DNA from: Bacilli bacterium
Lineage (GTDB): Bacteria; Bacillota_I; Bacilli_A; RF39; UBA660
DNA: 34,662 bases
Reading direction: 5' to 3'
NCBI GenBank assembly: GCA_016302505.1
Contig: JAEDNL010000008.1
Span: 1 to 34,662 of the forward strand
The position numbers were made by a program, and so were the translations under genes. Below the pieces are notes generated by a model, which did no database searches, was not told the origin of the DNA, and saw nothing but the letters and a program-made list of their open reading frames with translations. This document shows, piece by piece, positions 24,548-32,246 of this stretch. Position 1 is the stretch's first letter; the number at the start of each line of letters is the position of its first letter.

Positions 24548-26650
24548 ATGAAAAAAAGAAAGCAAATAAAAAAGAAAAATAATAAAAAGATTTTAAAAAT
24601 AATATTATTAGTTATTTTATTTTTAGTATGTATTACTTTTAGTGGTTTTGTATATTATATATATATTTCAGCGCCTGAATTTAAGAGTGACTTATTATAT
24701 AGAAAAGAGTCATCAAATATATATGATTCAAAAGGCAATTTAATAACTACGATAGGCACAGAAAAAAGACAATTAGTTAACTATGATGAACTTCCTCAAG
24801 TATTAATAGATGCTATTATAGCAACTGAAGATTCACGTTTTTTTGAACATGATGGATTTGATATTCCAAGGTTTTTAAAAGCAGGAATAAGTTACTTAAA
24901 AGGAATAGATGCAGGAGGAGCAAGTACTTTAACAATGCAACTTTCTAAAAATACATTTACAAGTACAGAAACAAAAGGATTTGATGGAATAGTTAGAAAA
25001 TTTACTGATATTTATATGTCTATATTTAAAATAGAAAAAGATTATTCAAAGGAAGAAATCATTGAATTCTATGTTAATGCACCATATTTAGGGGCAGGTA
25101 GTTATGGTGTTGAACAAGCTTCAAAAACATACTTTGATAAACATATTACTAACTTAAATTTAGTAGAAGCAGCAACAATAGCAGGAATGTTTCAAGCTCC
25201 TGGAGAATATGATCCATATATTAATCCTGAAAAGACAACAAAAAGAAAAAATGAAGTAATTGATTTAATGTTAAGACACAGTTATATAACAGAAATAGAA
25301 GCAAATCAAGCAAAGAAAATCAATGTAGAAAATATCATAAAAAAGACCAACAAATCAATTAATAAATATCAAGGTTATGTTGATACAGTAATACAAGAAG
25401 TAATAGATAGAACTGGTGATAATCCATATGAAGTGTCAATGGATATTTATACAACTCTAGTATCAGATAAACAAGATGTTATAGAAGAATTTTATAAAAA
25501 TTGGAAATTTAAAGATGATAAAGTTCAAGTAGGCATTGGAGTAATAGATAATAACACAGGTTCAATTATCGCAGTTGGTGCTGGAAGAAATAAAAATAGT
25601 GCAATGTCACTTAACTACGCAACTCAAATTAAAAGACACCCTGGTAGTACAGCAAAACCATTATTTGATTATGGACCAGGTATTGAATATAAAAACTGGT
25701 CAACATATACGCCTTTTATTGATAAACCAGTCAAATATACTGGTGGCGGTACAATGAGAAATGTTGATGGAAAATATCAAGGATTTTTAACTTTAGAACA
25801 ATGCTTGGTAAGATCAAGAAATACATGTGCTTTACAAGCATTTCAACAATTAAGTAATTCTAAAATTGATAAATTTGTAACATCACTTGGAATAACACCA
25901 GAATATTTAGGTAGCTCTAATTATATAAACGAAGCACATTCTATCGGTGGATTTACTGGAGTAAGTCCTGTACAACTAGCTGATGCTTATAGTGCTTTTG
26001 GTAATGGTGGATATTACACAGAAGCACATACCATAAATAAAATAGTATACAAAAATGCTAATGAAGATGATATAATTGATTTTAATTTTGAAAAGAAAAA
26101 AGTTATGAAAGATACAACTGCTTACATGATTGCTCAAATGTTAAAAAAAGTAACAAGTTCATCTATAAAAGTAAAAGGTAGTGAAATATCAACAAAAACA
26201 GGTACAAGTAGTTATGACTCAAACACATTAAAAAAATTAAAACTATCTACCAATGTAATACAAGATGCATGGACAGTTACATTCAGTAAAGATTATTCAA
26301 TCGCAATTTGGTACGGATATGATAATTTAACTAAAAAAACTTATAATACTTCTAGTCATGCATGGAGTGAAAGAACAAAAATACAAAAAGCAATTGTTAC
26401 TAAAATAATGGAAGAAAATTCAACATTTAATATTCCATCTGGAATTGTTAAAGCAAAAATAGTAGTTGGAACTAATCCACCTAAATTACCAAATTCATCA
26501 ACACCATCATCTCATATTCAAACACATTTATTTGTAAAAGGTACCGAACCAACATCTACTATATACTATTTGCCAAAAACCGAAACAAAATCAGAAGAAA
26601 GTGAAAAGACCATAGAAGAAATAGAAATACCGGATATTTTAGAACCATAG
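24548..26650 (+). CDS. Class A penicillin-binding protein (PBP1A-like)
   Basis: Bifunctional peptidoglycan synthase of 700 residues. It has a short basic cytoplasmic end, one membrane helix (about 15-42), then a glycosyltransferase 51 domain: catalytic Glu94 in ATEDSRFFEHDG (92-103), GASTLTMQLSKN (124-135), FYVNAPYLGAGSYGVEQA. The transpeptidase domain has STAK (367-370), SRN (423-425) and KTG (550-552). A Ser/Thr/Pro-rich tail of about 60 residues ends the protein. The ATG at 24548 is preceded by an AGGTGG site; an in-frame TTG 18 bases upstream is less likely. It lies 37 bases upstream of the sortase gene. Confidence 0.95.
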   Translation: MKKRKQIKKKNNKKILKIILLVILFLVCITFSGFVYYIYISAPEFKSDLLYRKESSNIYDSKGNLITTIGTEKRQLVNYDELPQVLIDAIIATEDSRFFEHDGFDIPRFLKAGISYLKGIDAGGASTLTMQLSKNTFTSTETKGFDGIVRKFTDIYMSIFKIEKDYSKEEIIEFYVNAPYLGAGSYGVEQASKTYFDKHITNLNLVEAATIAGMFQAPGEYDPYINPEKTTKRKNEVIDLMLRHSYITEIEANQAKKINVENIIKKTNKSINKYQGYVDTVIQEVIDRTGDNPYEVSMDIYTTLVSDKQDVIEEFYKNWKFKDDKVQVGIGVIDNNTGSIIAVGAGRNKNSAMSLNYATQIKRHPGSTAKPLFDYGPGIEYKNWSTYTPFIDKPVKYTGGGTMRNVDGKYQGFLTLEQCLVRSRNTCALQAFQQLSNSKIDKFVTSLGITPEYLGSSNYINEAHSIGGFTGVSPVQLADAYSAFGNGGYYTEAHTINKIVYKNANEDDIIDFNFEKKKVMKDTTAYMIAQMLKKVTSSSIKVKGSEISTKTGTSSYDSNTLKKLKLSTNVIQDAWTVTFSKDYSIAIWYGYDNLTKKTYNTSSHAWSERTKIQKAIVTKIMEENSTFNIPSGIVKAKIVVGTNPPKLPNSSTPSSHIQTHLFVKGTEPTSTIYYLPKTETKSEESEKTIEEIEIPDILEP

Positions 26651-26675
26651 TATTTATTTATTAAATAAAATATAG

Positions 26676-26681
26676 TATACT
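26676..26681 (+). promoter_or_regulatory. Possible -10 box of the sortase gene
   Basis: TATACT followed by TAAATT and the ATG of the sortase gene. The start would be leaderless. The -35 is poor (TTTATT at 26653), and read-through from the PBP gene is an alternative. Confidence 0.3.
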
Positions 26682-26687
26682 TAAATT

Positions 26688-27515
26688 ATGGCAAAGGTAA
26701 GAAAAATTAAAAAATTGAAAAAGAAAAATTGCATACTAGCATTTTTACTACTGTTAAGCACAACTGCATTTATATATTCAGCTATTAATCTTATTGATTG
26801 GCAAAAAGATAATATAATTACAAATAATAATATAACAGATATAAATAATCAAACAACTATAACAACATCTAACGAAGGTGAAGCAGTAAACCCTGAAGAT
26901 GAACCAAAAGATAGTATATATTGGTCCTATATGAAAACTGATTTAATAAATGTAGATTTTACTAAATTGAAAAATAAAAATAGTGATACTAAAGGTTGGA
27001 TACAAGTTTTAGGAACTAATATTAATTATCCATTTGTTCAATCTAATGATAATAAGTATTATTTAACAAGATCATTTGATAAAAAATATACTGATGCTGG
27101 TTGGGTATTCCTAGATTATAGAAATGATATAAACAATTTAAGTAAAAACAATATAATATATGCTCATGCTAGAAAAGATAAAACAATGTTTGGAACATTA
27201 AAAAACGTTTTAACAAAAAATTGGTATAATAATTCAAGCAACCATATTATTAAAATATCAACTGAAAAAGAAAATACTTTATGGCAAGTATTTAGTGTAT
27301 ATCATATTGAAACTGAATCTTACTATATAAAAACTAATTTTAGTAGTGATAAAGAATTTGAAGAATTTGCAAATAAATTAAAGAAAAGATCAGTTTATTA
27401 TTTTAATGCAAACGTTAATGAAAAAGATACTATATTAACATTATCAACATGTTATAATAAAAAAGAAAAAATGGTATTACATGCAAAACTATTAAAAAAA
27501 GAAAAAAGAAATTAG
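26688..27515 (+). CDS. Class B sortase
   Basis: Transpeptidase of 275 residues, which anchors proteins to the wall. It has a basic N-terminus and one membrane helix (about 14-35), a linker rich in Asn, Thr and Glu to about 75, and a catalytic domain with GWIQVLGTNINYPFVQ (103-118), NIIYAHA (155-161, His160) and TLSTC (251-255, Cys255). The C-terminal residue normally Arg is Lys261 (EKMVLHAKL), see findings. No target protein with a sorting signal is visible. No ribosome site precedes the ATG. Located 37 bases after the PBP gene. Confidence 0.9.
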   Translation: MAKVRKIKKLKKKNCILAFLLLLSTTAFIYSAINLIDWQKDNIITNNNITDINNQTTITTSNEGEAVNPEDEPKDSIYWSYMKTDLINVDFTKLKNKNSDTKGWIQVLGTNINYPFVQSNDNKYYLTRSFDKKYTDAGWVFLDYRNDINNLSKNNIIYAHARKDKTMFGTLKNVLTKNWYNNSSNHIIKISTEKENTLWQVFSVYHIETESYYIKTNFSSDKEFEEFANKLKKRSVYYFNANVNEKDTILTLSTCYNKKEKMVLHAKLLKKEKRN

Positions 27516-27537
27516 CGAACACTAATTTTCTTTTTTT
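27502..27537. terminator. Bidirectional intrinsic terminator (sortase/pseudouridine synthase)
   Basis: AAAAAAGAAATTAG (27502-27515) pairs with CTAATTTTC plus a T-run (27522-27537), with one bulged base and a 6-base loop. The sortase stop TAG ends the 5' arm. Confidence 0.8.
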
Positions 27538-28169
27538 ATAAGCCTATTATATTTATCTGGAATATCTAATTCAATATCTATAAATTCTTTAGTTATTGGA
27601 TGAATAAAACTAATTTTATATGCAAATAAATACATATTTTTAAAATCATCTTTAATACCATATTTCTTATCTCCAACTATAGGAGTATTATTATCTTTCA
27701 TATGTACTCTTATTTGATTTTTTCTTCCTGTCTTAAGAGTTATTTCTAACATCGAATACTTATTATTAGATATGATATTTTTATACTCAGTAACTGCATA
27801 TTTGCCTTTTTTATCATAAGTACTGTATGTGTATAATGATTTAGTCTCTTTTAAATATGATTTTATTGTACCATAATTATTAGCATTACCATGAACAATA
27901 GCAATATATTTTCTAATTGCTTTGTCCCAAGAGTTTTGTAACATATTTTTAACTTTTTCACTTTTAGCAAAAACAACTATGCCACTAGTATCCTTATCTA
28001 GCCTATTTACAATGAATACTTTTTGATTCTTTTTATGTAAATAATTATAGACTTCACCATATAAATTCTTTTCATTTTTAGAATTATTTATAGTTAGCAT
28101 ATTACTTGGTTTATTTATTAATAATAAATGTTTATCTTCATAAACAATATCTAATTTATTTTTTTTCAT
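27522..28169 (-). CDS. RluA-family pseudouridine synthase
   Basis: RNA pseudouridine synthase of 215 residues without the N-terminal S4 domain. The catalytic motif is NRLDKDTSGIVVFAKS (55-70, Asp58). The family C-terminal motif LKTGRKNQIRVHM is at about 142-154. It probably modifies rRNA, but the exact target (RluD-, RluC- or TruC-like) cannot be told. It overlaps the ZIP gene by four bases (ATGA), so it is translated by coupling. Confidence 0.93.
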   Translation of the reverse strand: MKKNKLDIVYEDKHLLLINKPSNMLTINNSKNEKNLYGEVYNYLHKKNQKVFIVNRLDKDTSGIVVFAKSEKVKNMLQNSWDKAIRKYIAIVHGNANNYGTIKSYLKETKSLYTYSTYDKKGKYAVTEYKNIISNNKYSMLEITLKTGRKNQIRVHMKDNNTPIVGDKKYGIKDDFKNMYLFAYKISFIHPITKEFIDIELDIPDKYNRLIKKEN

Positions 28170-28876
28170 AATAATTGACTAACAACAACAAGAGCAATTC
28201 CACTAATTAATCCTAGTTGTAACTCTCTTTTCTTAATATTTTCTTTAACCTCACATAATAACTCAAATAATGCTATATATATTAGCATTCCTAGTGTTAT
28301 GGAAATTAATACACACAAAATATTATTATTAAGTGTAATTTTAAATATATTTAATAAAATAATTCCTATTACACTAGATAATGATAATCCCAATATTAAT
28401 GATAATTTTATTTTATTATTTTTAATCATTGATGATATTTGTATACCAAGTGGTATATTATGAAAAGATACACCTATTGCCATAATAATACCCATACTAA
28501 GAGTTGTAAGACTAGTTGTATATATCGCAGTTGATTCAATTATATTATGAATAAATAATGCCACAAATGATATTAATCCAATGTGTTCCATATGATCCTT
28601 TTTATTAGAATTATGATCATGATCTGGAATAAAAAAATCTAATAGTTTAAGCATTATAATTCCTAATAATGCAAATATCAATATTGTAAACTTATTATTA
28701 ACTAACTCTAAACACTCTGGAAATAAATCAAATATTATAAGACCAAATATAATTATAAATGAAAATCCAAGTGAGAATGTAATCAATTTCTTATTATTAT
28801 TCAATAATACTGTTATTATATAACCTATTAAAAATGATACACCAGATAGTATAGTAACTAAACATGCTATATTCAT
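28166..28876 (-). CDS. ZIP-family metal transporter
   Basis: Membrane protein of 236 residues with about eight helices. The metal-site helices are visible: FIHNIIESTA (about 108-117) and GVSFHNIPLGIQI (about 134-146). A His/Asp-rich loop PDHDHNSNKKDHMEH (about 84-98) separates the first three helices from the rest, as in zinc or iron ZIP proteins. In the second motif the usual Glu of HNIPEG is Leu. Zn2+, Fe2+ or Mn2+ uptake is likely. The start has a GGAGTGA site. Forms a two-gene operon with the pseudouridine synthase. Confidence 0.85.
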   Translation of the reverse strand: MNIACLVTILSGVSFLIGYIITVLLNNNKKLITFSLGFSFIIIFGLIIFDLFPECLELVNNKFTILIFALLGIIMLKLLDFFIPDHDHNSNKKDHMEHIGLISFVALFIHNIIESTAIYTTSLTTLSMGIIMAIGVSFHNIPLGIQISSMIKNNKIKLSLILGLSLSSVIGIILLNIFKITLNNNILCVLISITLGMLIYIALFELLCEVKENIKKRELQLGLISGIALVVVSQLL

Positions 28877-28893
28877 AAAATCACTCCATGTAG

Positions 28894-28902
28894 ATTATAC
28901 CA
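28894..28902 (-). promoter_or_regulatory. Extended -10 promoter of the ZIP operon
   Basis: On the minus strand TGGTATAAT: a perfect -10 with the TGn extension, about 17 bases before the start. It is divergent from the sirtuin promoter, which lies within about 60 bases. Confidence 0.65.
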
Positions 28903-28925
28903 TAAGAATTAATTTTTATAAAGAA

Positions 28926-28954
28926 TTAACATTTAATATAAAATATAATATAAT
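28926..28954 (+). promoter_or_regulatory. Promoter of the sirtuin gene, leaderless
   Basis: TTAACA (28926-28931), 17 bases, TATAAT (28949-28954). The ATG begins 6 bases later, at the expected transcription start, and no ribosome site is present. Confidence 0.65.
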
Positions 28955-28960
28955 TAAATT

Positions 28961-29677
28961 ATGAAAAATATTGACGAATTACAAAAAATGATTGATAGTT
29001 CTAATAAAATAGTTTTTTTTGGAGGAGCTGGTGTTTCAACCGAAAGTGGTATTAAAGACTTTAGAAGTAAAGATGGACTTTATAATATGAAATATAAATA
29101 TCCACCTGAACTAATTTTAAGTAGAAATTTCTTTTATCAAAACACCAAAGAATTTTATGACTTTTATAAAATTAAATTAAATTGTTTAGATAGTAAACCA
29201 AATGTAGTCCATAAATATCTAGCTAAGCTTGAAATGGATAATAAATTAGCTGGAATAATTACTCAAAATATAGATGGACTTCATACAAAAGCTGGTAATA
29301 AAAAAGTTTATGAGTTGCATGGTACTATATATAGTAATCATTGTATAAATTGTAATAAATATTTTGATGCAGAATATGTATTTAAAAGCAAAGGAGTTCC
29401 AAAATGCGATTGTAAAGGTATAATAAAACCAGATGTGGTACTTTATGGCGAAATGCTAGATAATAACACACTTAACACTTCTATTAAATTAATTGAAAAT
29501 TGTGATATGCTTATAATCGCAGGTACCTCTTTACTAGTAGAACCAGCAAGCAGTTTAATAAGGTATTTTAAAGGAAATTATTTAGTAATATTAAATAGAA
29601 GCAATACCAAATATTGTGATATTGCTTCATTAGTTATAAATGATTCCCTTGGCAATATTTTTAAACAGTTAAAATAA
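28961..29677 (+). CDS. Sir2-type NAD-dependent protein deacylase
   Basis: NAD-dependent lysine deacylase of 238 residues. It has GAGVSTESGI (22-31), FRSKDGLY, TQNIDGLH (101-108), ELHG with catalytic His120, and a zinc site with Cys128, Cys131, Cys149 and Cys151 (HCINC; KCDCKG). The KPDVVLYGE motif follows. The class (CobB/SrtN-like) fits general metabolic regulation. The symbol is left blank as more than one name is used. The predicted mRNA is leaderless. A terminator spans the stop codon. Confidence 0.95.
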   Translation: MKNIDELQKMIDSSNKIVFFGGAGVSTESGIKDFRSKDGLYNMKYKYPPELILSRNFFYQNTKEFYDFYKIKLNCLDSKPNVVHKYLAKLEMDNKLAGIITQNIDGLHTKAGNKKVYELHGTIYSNHCINCNKYFDAEYVFKSKGVPKCDCKGIIKPDVVLYGEMLDNNTLNTSIKLIENCDMLIIAGTSLLVEPASSLIRYFKGNYLVILNRSNTKYCDIASLVINDSLGNIFKQLK

Positions 29678-29690
29678 CTGTTTTTATTTT
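29663..29690 (+). terminator. Intrinsic terminator of the sirtuin gene
   Basis: AAACAGTT (29663-29670) pairs with AACTGTTT (29676-29683), a 5-base loop and a T-run. The stop codon (29675-29677) lies at the loop edge. Confidence 0.85.
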
Positions 29691-30202
29691 AATAAATTAC
29701 TTATTATTCCATAAGATAATAACATCATGATAATACTAGCCATTAGTATTCCAAGCATTATTGATATAAATGATTTCTTTTTATTCATTTCAAGAACACC
29801 AGCTATTAAACATCCAGTCCATGCACCAGTTCCTGGAAGTGGTATACCAACAAACAACACAAGTCCTAAATATCCATATTTCTCAATTTTCTCTTTATTT
29901 TTATCTACTTTATCGTTTAACCATTTAGATATTTTATTAAAAAAGTTAACCTTACTCTTTTCCATCCAATTAAGAATTTTAGCAATAAATAATAAAATAA
30001 AAGGAACGGGAATTATATTGCCTATCATTGCAGCAATATAACCATTTATAGGGTTAAGATTTATTAAAGAAGCAGCAAGTATACCACCTCTTAATTCTAA
30101 TATTGGCAATAATGATATTATAAAAACTAATAGTTCCTTTCCATATTTAAGTGAAAGTAAACCATCAAATAAATGTATTATTGTATTAATTATATTTTCC
30201 AT
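29684..30202 (-). CDS. Small multidrug export family membrane protein (COG2426)
   Basis: Membrane protein of 172 residues with three or four helices. The family patterns are LPILELRGGILAA (31-43), NIIPVPFILLFI (62-73), and GIPLPGTGAWTGCLIAG (119-135). The name of the family is historical; direct transport function is not shown. The start has a GGAG site. Monocistronic, convergent with the sirtuin gene. Confidence 0.88.
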   Translation of the reverse strand: MENIINTIIHLFDGLLSLKYGKELLVFIISLLPILELRGGILAASLINLNPINGYIAAMIGNIIPVPFILLFIAKILNWMEKSKVNFFNKISKWLNDKVDKNKEKIEKYGYLGLVLFVGIPLPGTGAWTGCLIAGVLEMNKKKSFISIMLGILMASIIMMLLSYGIISNLLK

Positions 30203-30299
30203 GTCTTCTCCTGATTAAATTTATTATTTTTTTAACAATCTATTACTATTATTTTAACACTTGATAATTATAAAATAAATATGTTTTTGCATATTATGA

Positions 30300-30305
30300 T
30301 ATAAT
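30300..30305 (+). promoter_or_regulatory. -10 box of murI
   Basis: TATAAT about 18 bases before the murI ATG, with AAAGAGG as ribosome site between. No good -35 is seen at 16-18 bases upstream. Confidence 0.45.
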
Positions 30306-30322
30306 AAGTTAAAGAGGTTTTT

Positions 30323-31036
30323 ATGAATAATAATGAAATTGGTGTATTTGATTCTGGAATTGGAGGAATCACAATATTAAAAGAATTAACTAAATTATTA
30401 CCTAATGAAAATTTTATATATTATGCAGACTCAAAAAACAATCCATATGGTAATAAGACATTGGATGAACTATTTTCAATAGTATGTAATATTGTAGATA
30501 TATTATTAAATAGAAAAGTAAAATTAATAGTTATTGCTTGTAATACTGCTACTACAAAATGTATTAATATGTTAAGAGAAAAATATAAAGATGTAATTTT
30601 TGTTGGAACTGAACCAGCAATAAAAGTTGCTTGCGATAACAACTATAAAAACACAATAGTAATGGCAACACCAGGCACTATAAACACAGAGAGAGTACAT
30701 CAATTAGTTGATAATAATATAAAAGAAAATCAACACATATATCTACTTCCTTGTGAAGGTCTTGCTGATACTATAGAATTTAAAACCGACGAAGATATAG
30801 AACTTAAAGTTAATGAATTATTAAAACAATATAAAAATAAAAATATAGATTCTATTGTACTAGGATGTACACATTATCCATATGCAAAAAAATATATAAG
30901 CAATATATTTCCAAAGGCAACCTTAATTGATGGTAATCAAGGCGTATCTAAACAAGTAAAAAGAATATTAGAAAAAAATAATTTATTAAATACTACTAAT
31001 AAAAAAGGTAAAACTCAAATTATTTTTAATAAATAA
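30323..31036 (+). CDS. murI: Glutamate racemase
   Basis: Makes D-glutamate for peptidoglycan. The 237-residue protein shows GVFDSGIGG (7-15), YADSKNNPYG (34-43), IACNTATT (71-78, Cys73) and LGCTHYPY (180-187, Cys182 and His184), the two catalytic cysteines being present. The length is a little below the usual 250-270 residues, with a short C-terminus. The start has an AAAGAGG site. It faces the ddl/murF-like/hydrolase operon; both serve peptidoglycan precursor synthesis. Confidence 0.96.
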   Translation: MNNNEIGVFDSGIGGITILKELTKLLPNENFIYYADSKNNPYGNKTLDELFSIVCNIVDILLNRKVKLIVIACNTATTKCINMLREKYKDVIFVGTEPAIKVACDNNYKNTIVMATPGTINTERVHQLVDNNIKENQHIYLLPCEGLADTIEFKTDEDIELKVNELLKQYKNKNIDSIVLGCTHYPYAKKYISNIFPKATLIDGNQGVSKQVKRILEKNNLLNTTNKKGKTQIIFNK

Positions 31037-31058
31037 AAAAGGATTAATTTTTTAATCC
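31035..31058 (-). terminator. Intrinsic terminator of ddl
   Basis: On the minus strand GGATTAA (31058-31052) pairs with TTAATCC (31047-31041) and six T residues follow. The ddl stop (31044-31046) lies in the 3' arm. Confidence 0.85.
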
Positions 31059-32234
31059 CTTAAGTCCTTTACATCCTTTAGAACCATTATATCCTTCTAG
31101 AATATTTGATTCAAAAGACATAGTTTTCTTTTGTTTATTTTTATATTCTTTAATTGCTATAGAAATCATTTCATCTAATAATTCAGAATAACTAAGTCCT
31201 GCCTCTTTCCATAAATAGAATGATAAACTTCCAGGACATGTATTAGGTTCATTTACATAGAATTTATTAGATTTTGAATCAATTAAATAATCTATTCTAC
31301 AAACACCACTTAAATTAAATAATTTGAATACTTTTTTAGAAGTTTCACTTATATCATCTGTTAACTTTTTAGATATTCTGGCTGGTATAATTCTATTAGT
31401 AGATGCCATCCCTTTAGATGTTTTGCTTCCCTTAGAACCACTTAAATATTTATCATTATAACTTAATATTTCATCAATACCCATAACTTCCTCTAATGGT
31501 GTTACATGTTGAAATTCATAGTTACCAAGTACGCTAGAATTAACTTCAACTAAATTATTAACTGCCTTTTCAACAACAATTTTAGTATCATAAGAAATAG
31601 CTTCTTCTATAGCACTTTCAATATCTTTTTCATTCTTTACATATGTTATACCTACACTACTTCCTAAAGTCGCAGGTTTAACTACAACAGGATATCCTAA
31701 TTTCTTAATATTATTTATTATGATAGATTTGTCTTCAATATATTCATTATCAAAAAACCAAATATAATCAACAATAGGTAATCCCGCACTTGCTAAAACT
31801 TGTTTCATTATTACTTTATCTTGACCTATCGCACTTCCAATTACATGTGAACCAACATAAGGTATACCAATTGTTTCTAATAATCCAGCTAAAGTACCAT
31901 CTTCTATATTATTCCCATGCACAACTGGTAGAATTATATCTATATCAGTAATATTTTTTCTAAATAATCCTGTTGTCTTTTGTAAAAAGAAACCATTCTC
32001 TGTTTTATATAAATTTACTCTAGAAATATACTTTTTATTATATTCAAAATCTTTATAAAATTCTACATCCATTAGTGGATGACCTGTATACCATATTTTA
32101 TCCTTAGCAATATAAATAGGTACGATTTCATACTTATCTTTATTTAGATTTTCCATGGCTTGAATTGCTGAAATAATACTAACCTCATGCTCTACTGTTT
32201 GTCCTCCAAAAATTACACCAACTTTTATTTTCAT
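31044..32234 (-). CDS. ddl: D-alanine-D-alanine ligase
   Basis: ATP-grasp ligase of 396 residues that joins two D-Ala for the cell wall. It has FGGQTVEHEVSIISA (9-23), the VVVKPATLGSSVGI loop, an omega loop with KY (NDKYLSG), which in the family is linked to making D-Ala-D-Ala and not D-Ala-D-lactate, and the Mg site VNEPNTCPGSLSFYLW. A tail of about 30 residues follows the usual end, finishing in NGSKGCKGLKGLKN. The start has an AGGAGG site. The gene follows the MurF-like gene by 12 bases and is the last of the operon. Confidence 0.94.
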   Translation of the reverse strand: MKIKVGVIFGGQTVEHEVSIISAIQAMENLNKDKYEIVPIYIAKDKIWYTGHPLMDVEFYKDFEYNKKYISRVNLYKTENGFFLQKTTGLFRKNITDIDIILPVVHGNNIEDGTLAGLLETIGIPYVGSHVIGSAIGQDKVIMKQVLASAGLPIVDYIWFFDNEYIEDKSIIINNIKKLGYPVVVKPATLGSSVGITYVKNEKDIESAIEEAISYDTKIVVEKAVNNLVEVNSSVLGNYEFQHVTPLEEVMGIDEILSYNDKYLSGSKGSKTSKGMASTNRIIPARISKKLTDDISETSKKVFKLFNLSGVCRIDYLIDSKSNKFYVNEPNTCPGSLSFYLWKEAGLSYSELLDEMISIAIKEYKNKQKKTMSFESNILEGYNGSKGCKGLKGLKN

Positions 32235-32246
32235 AACATTTTCCTC

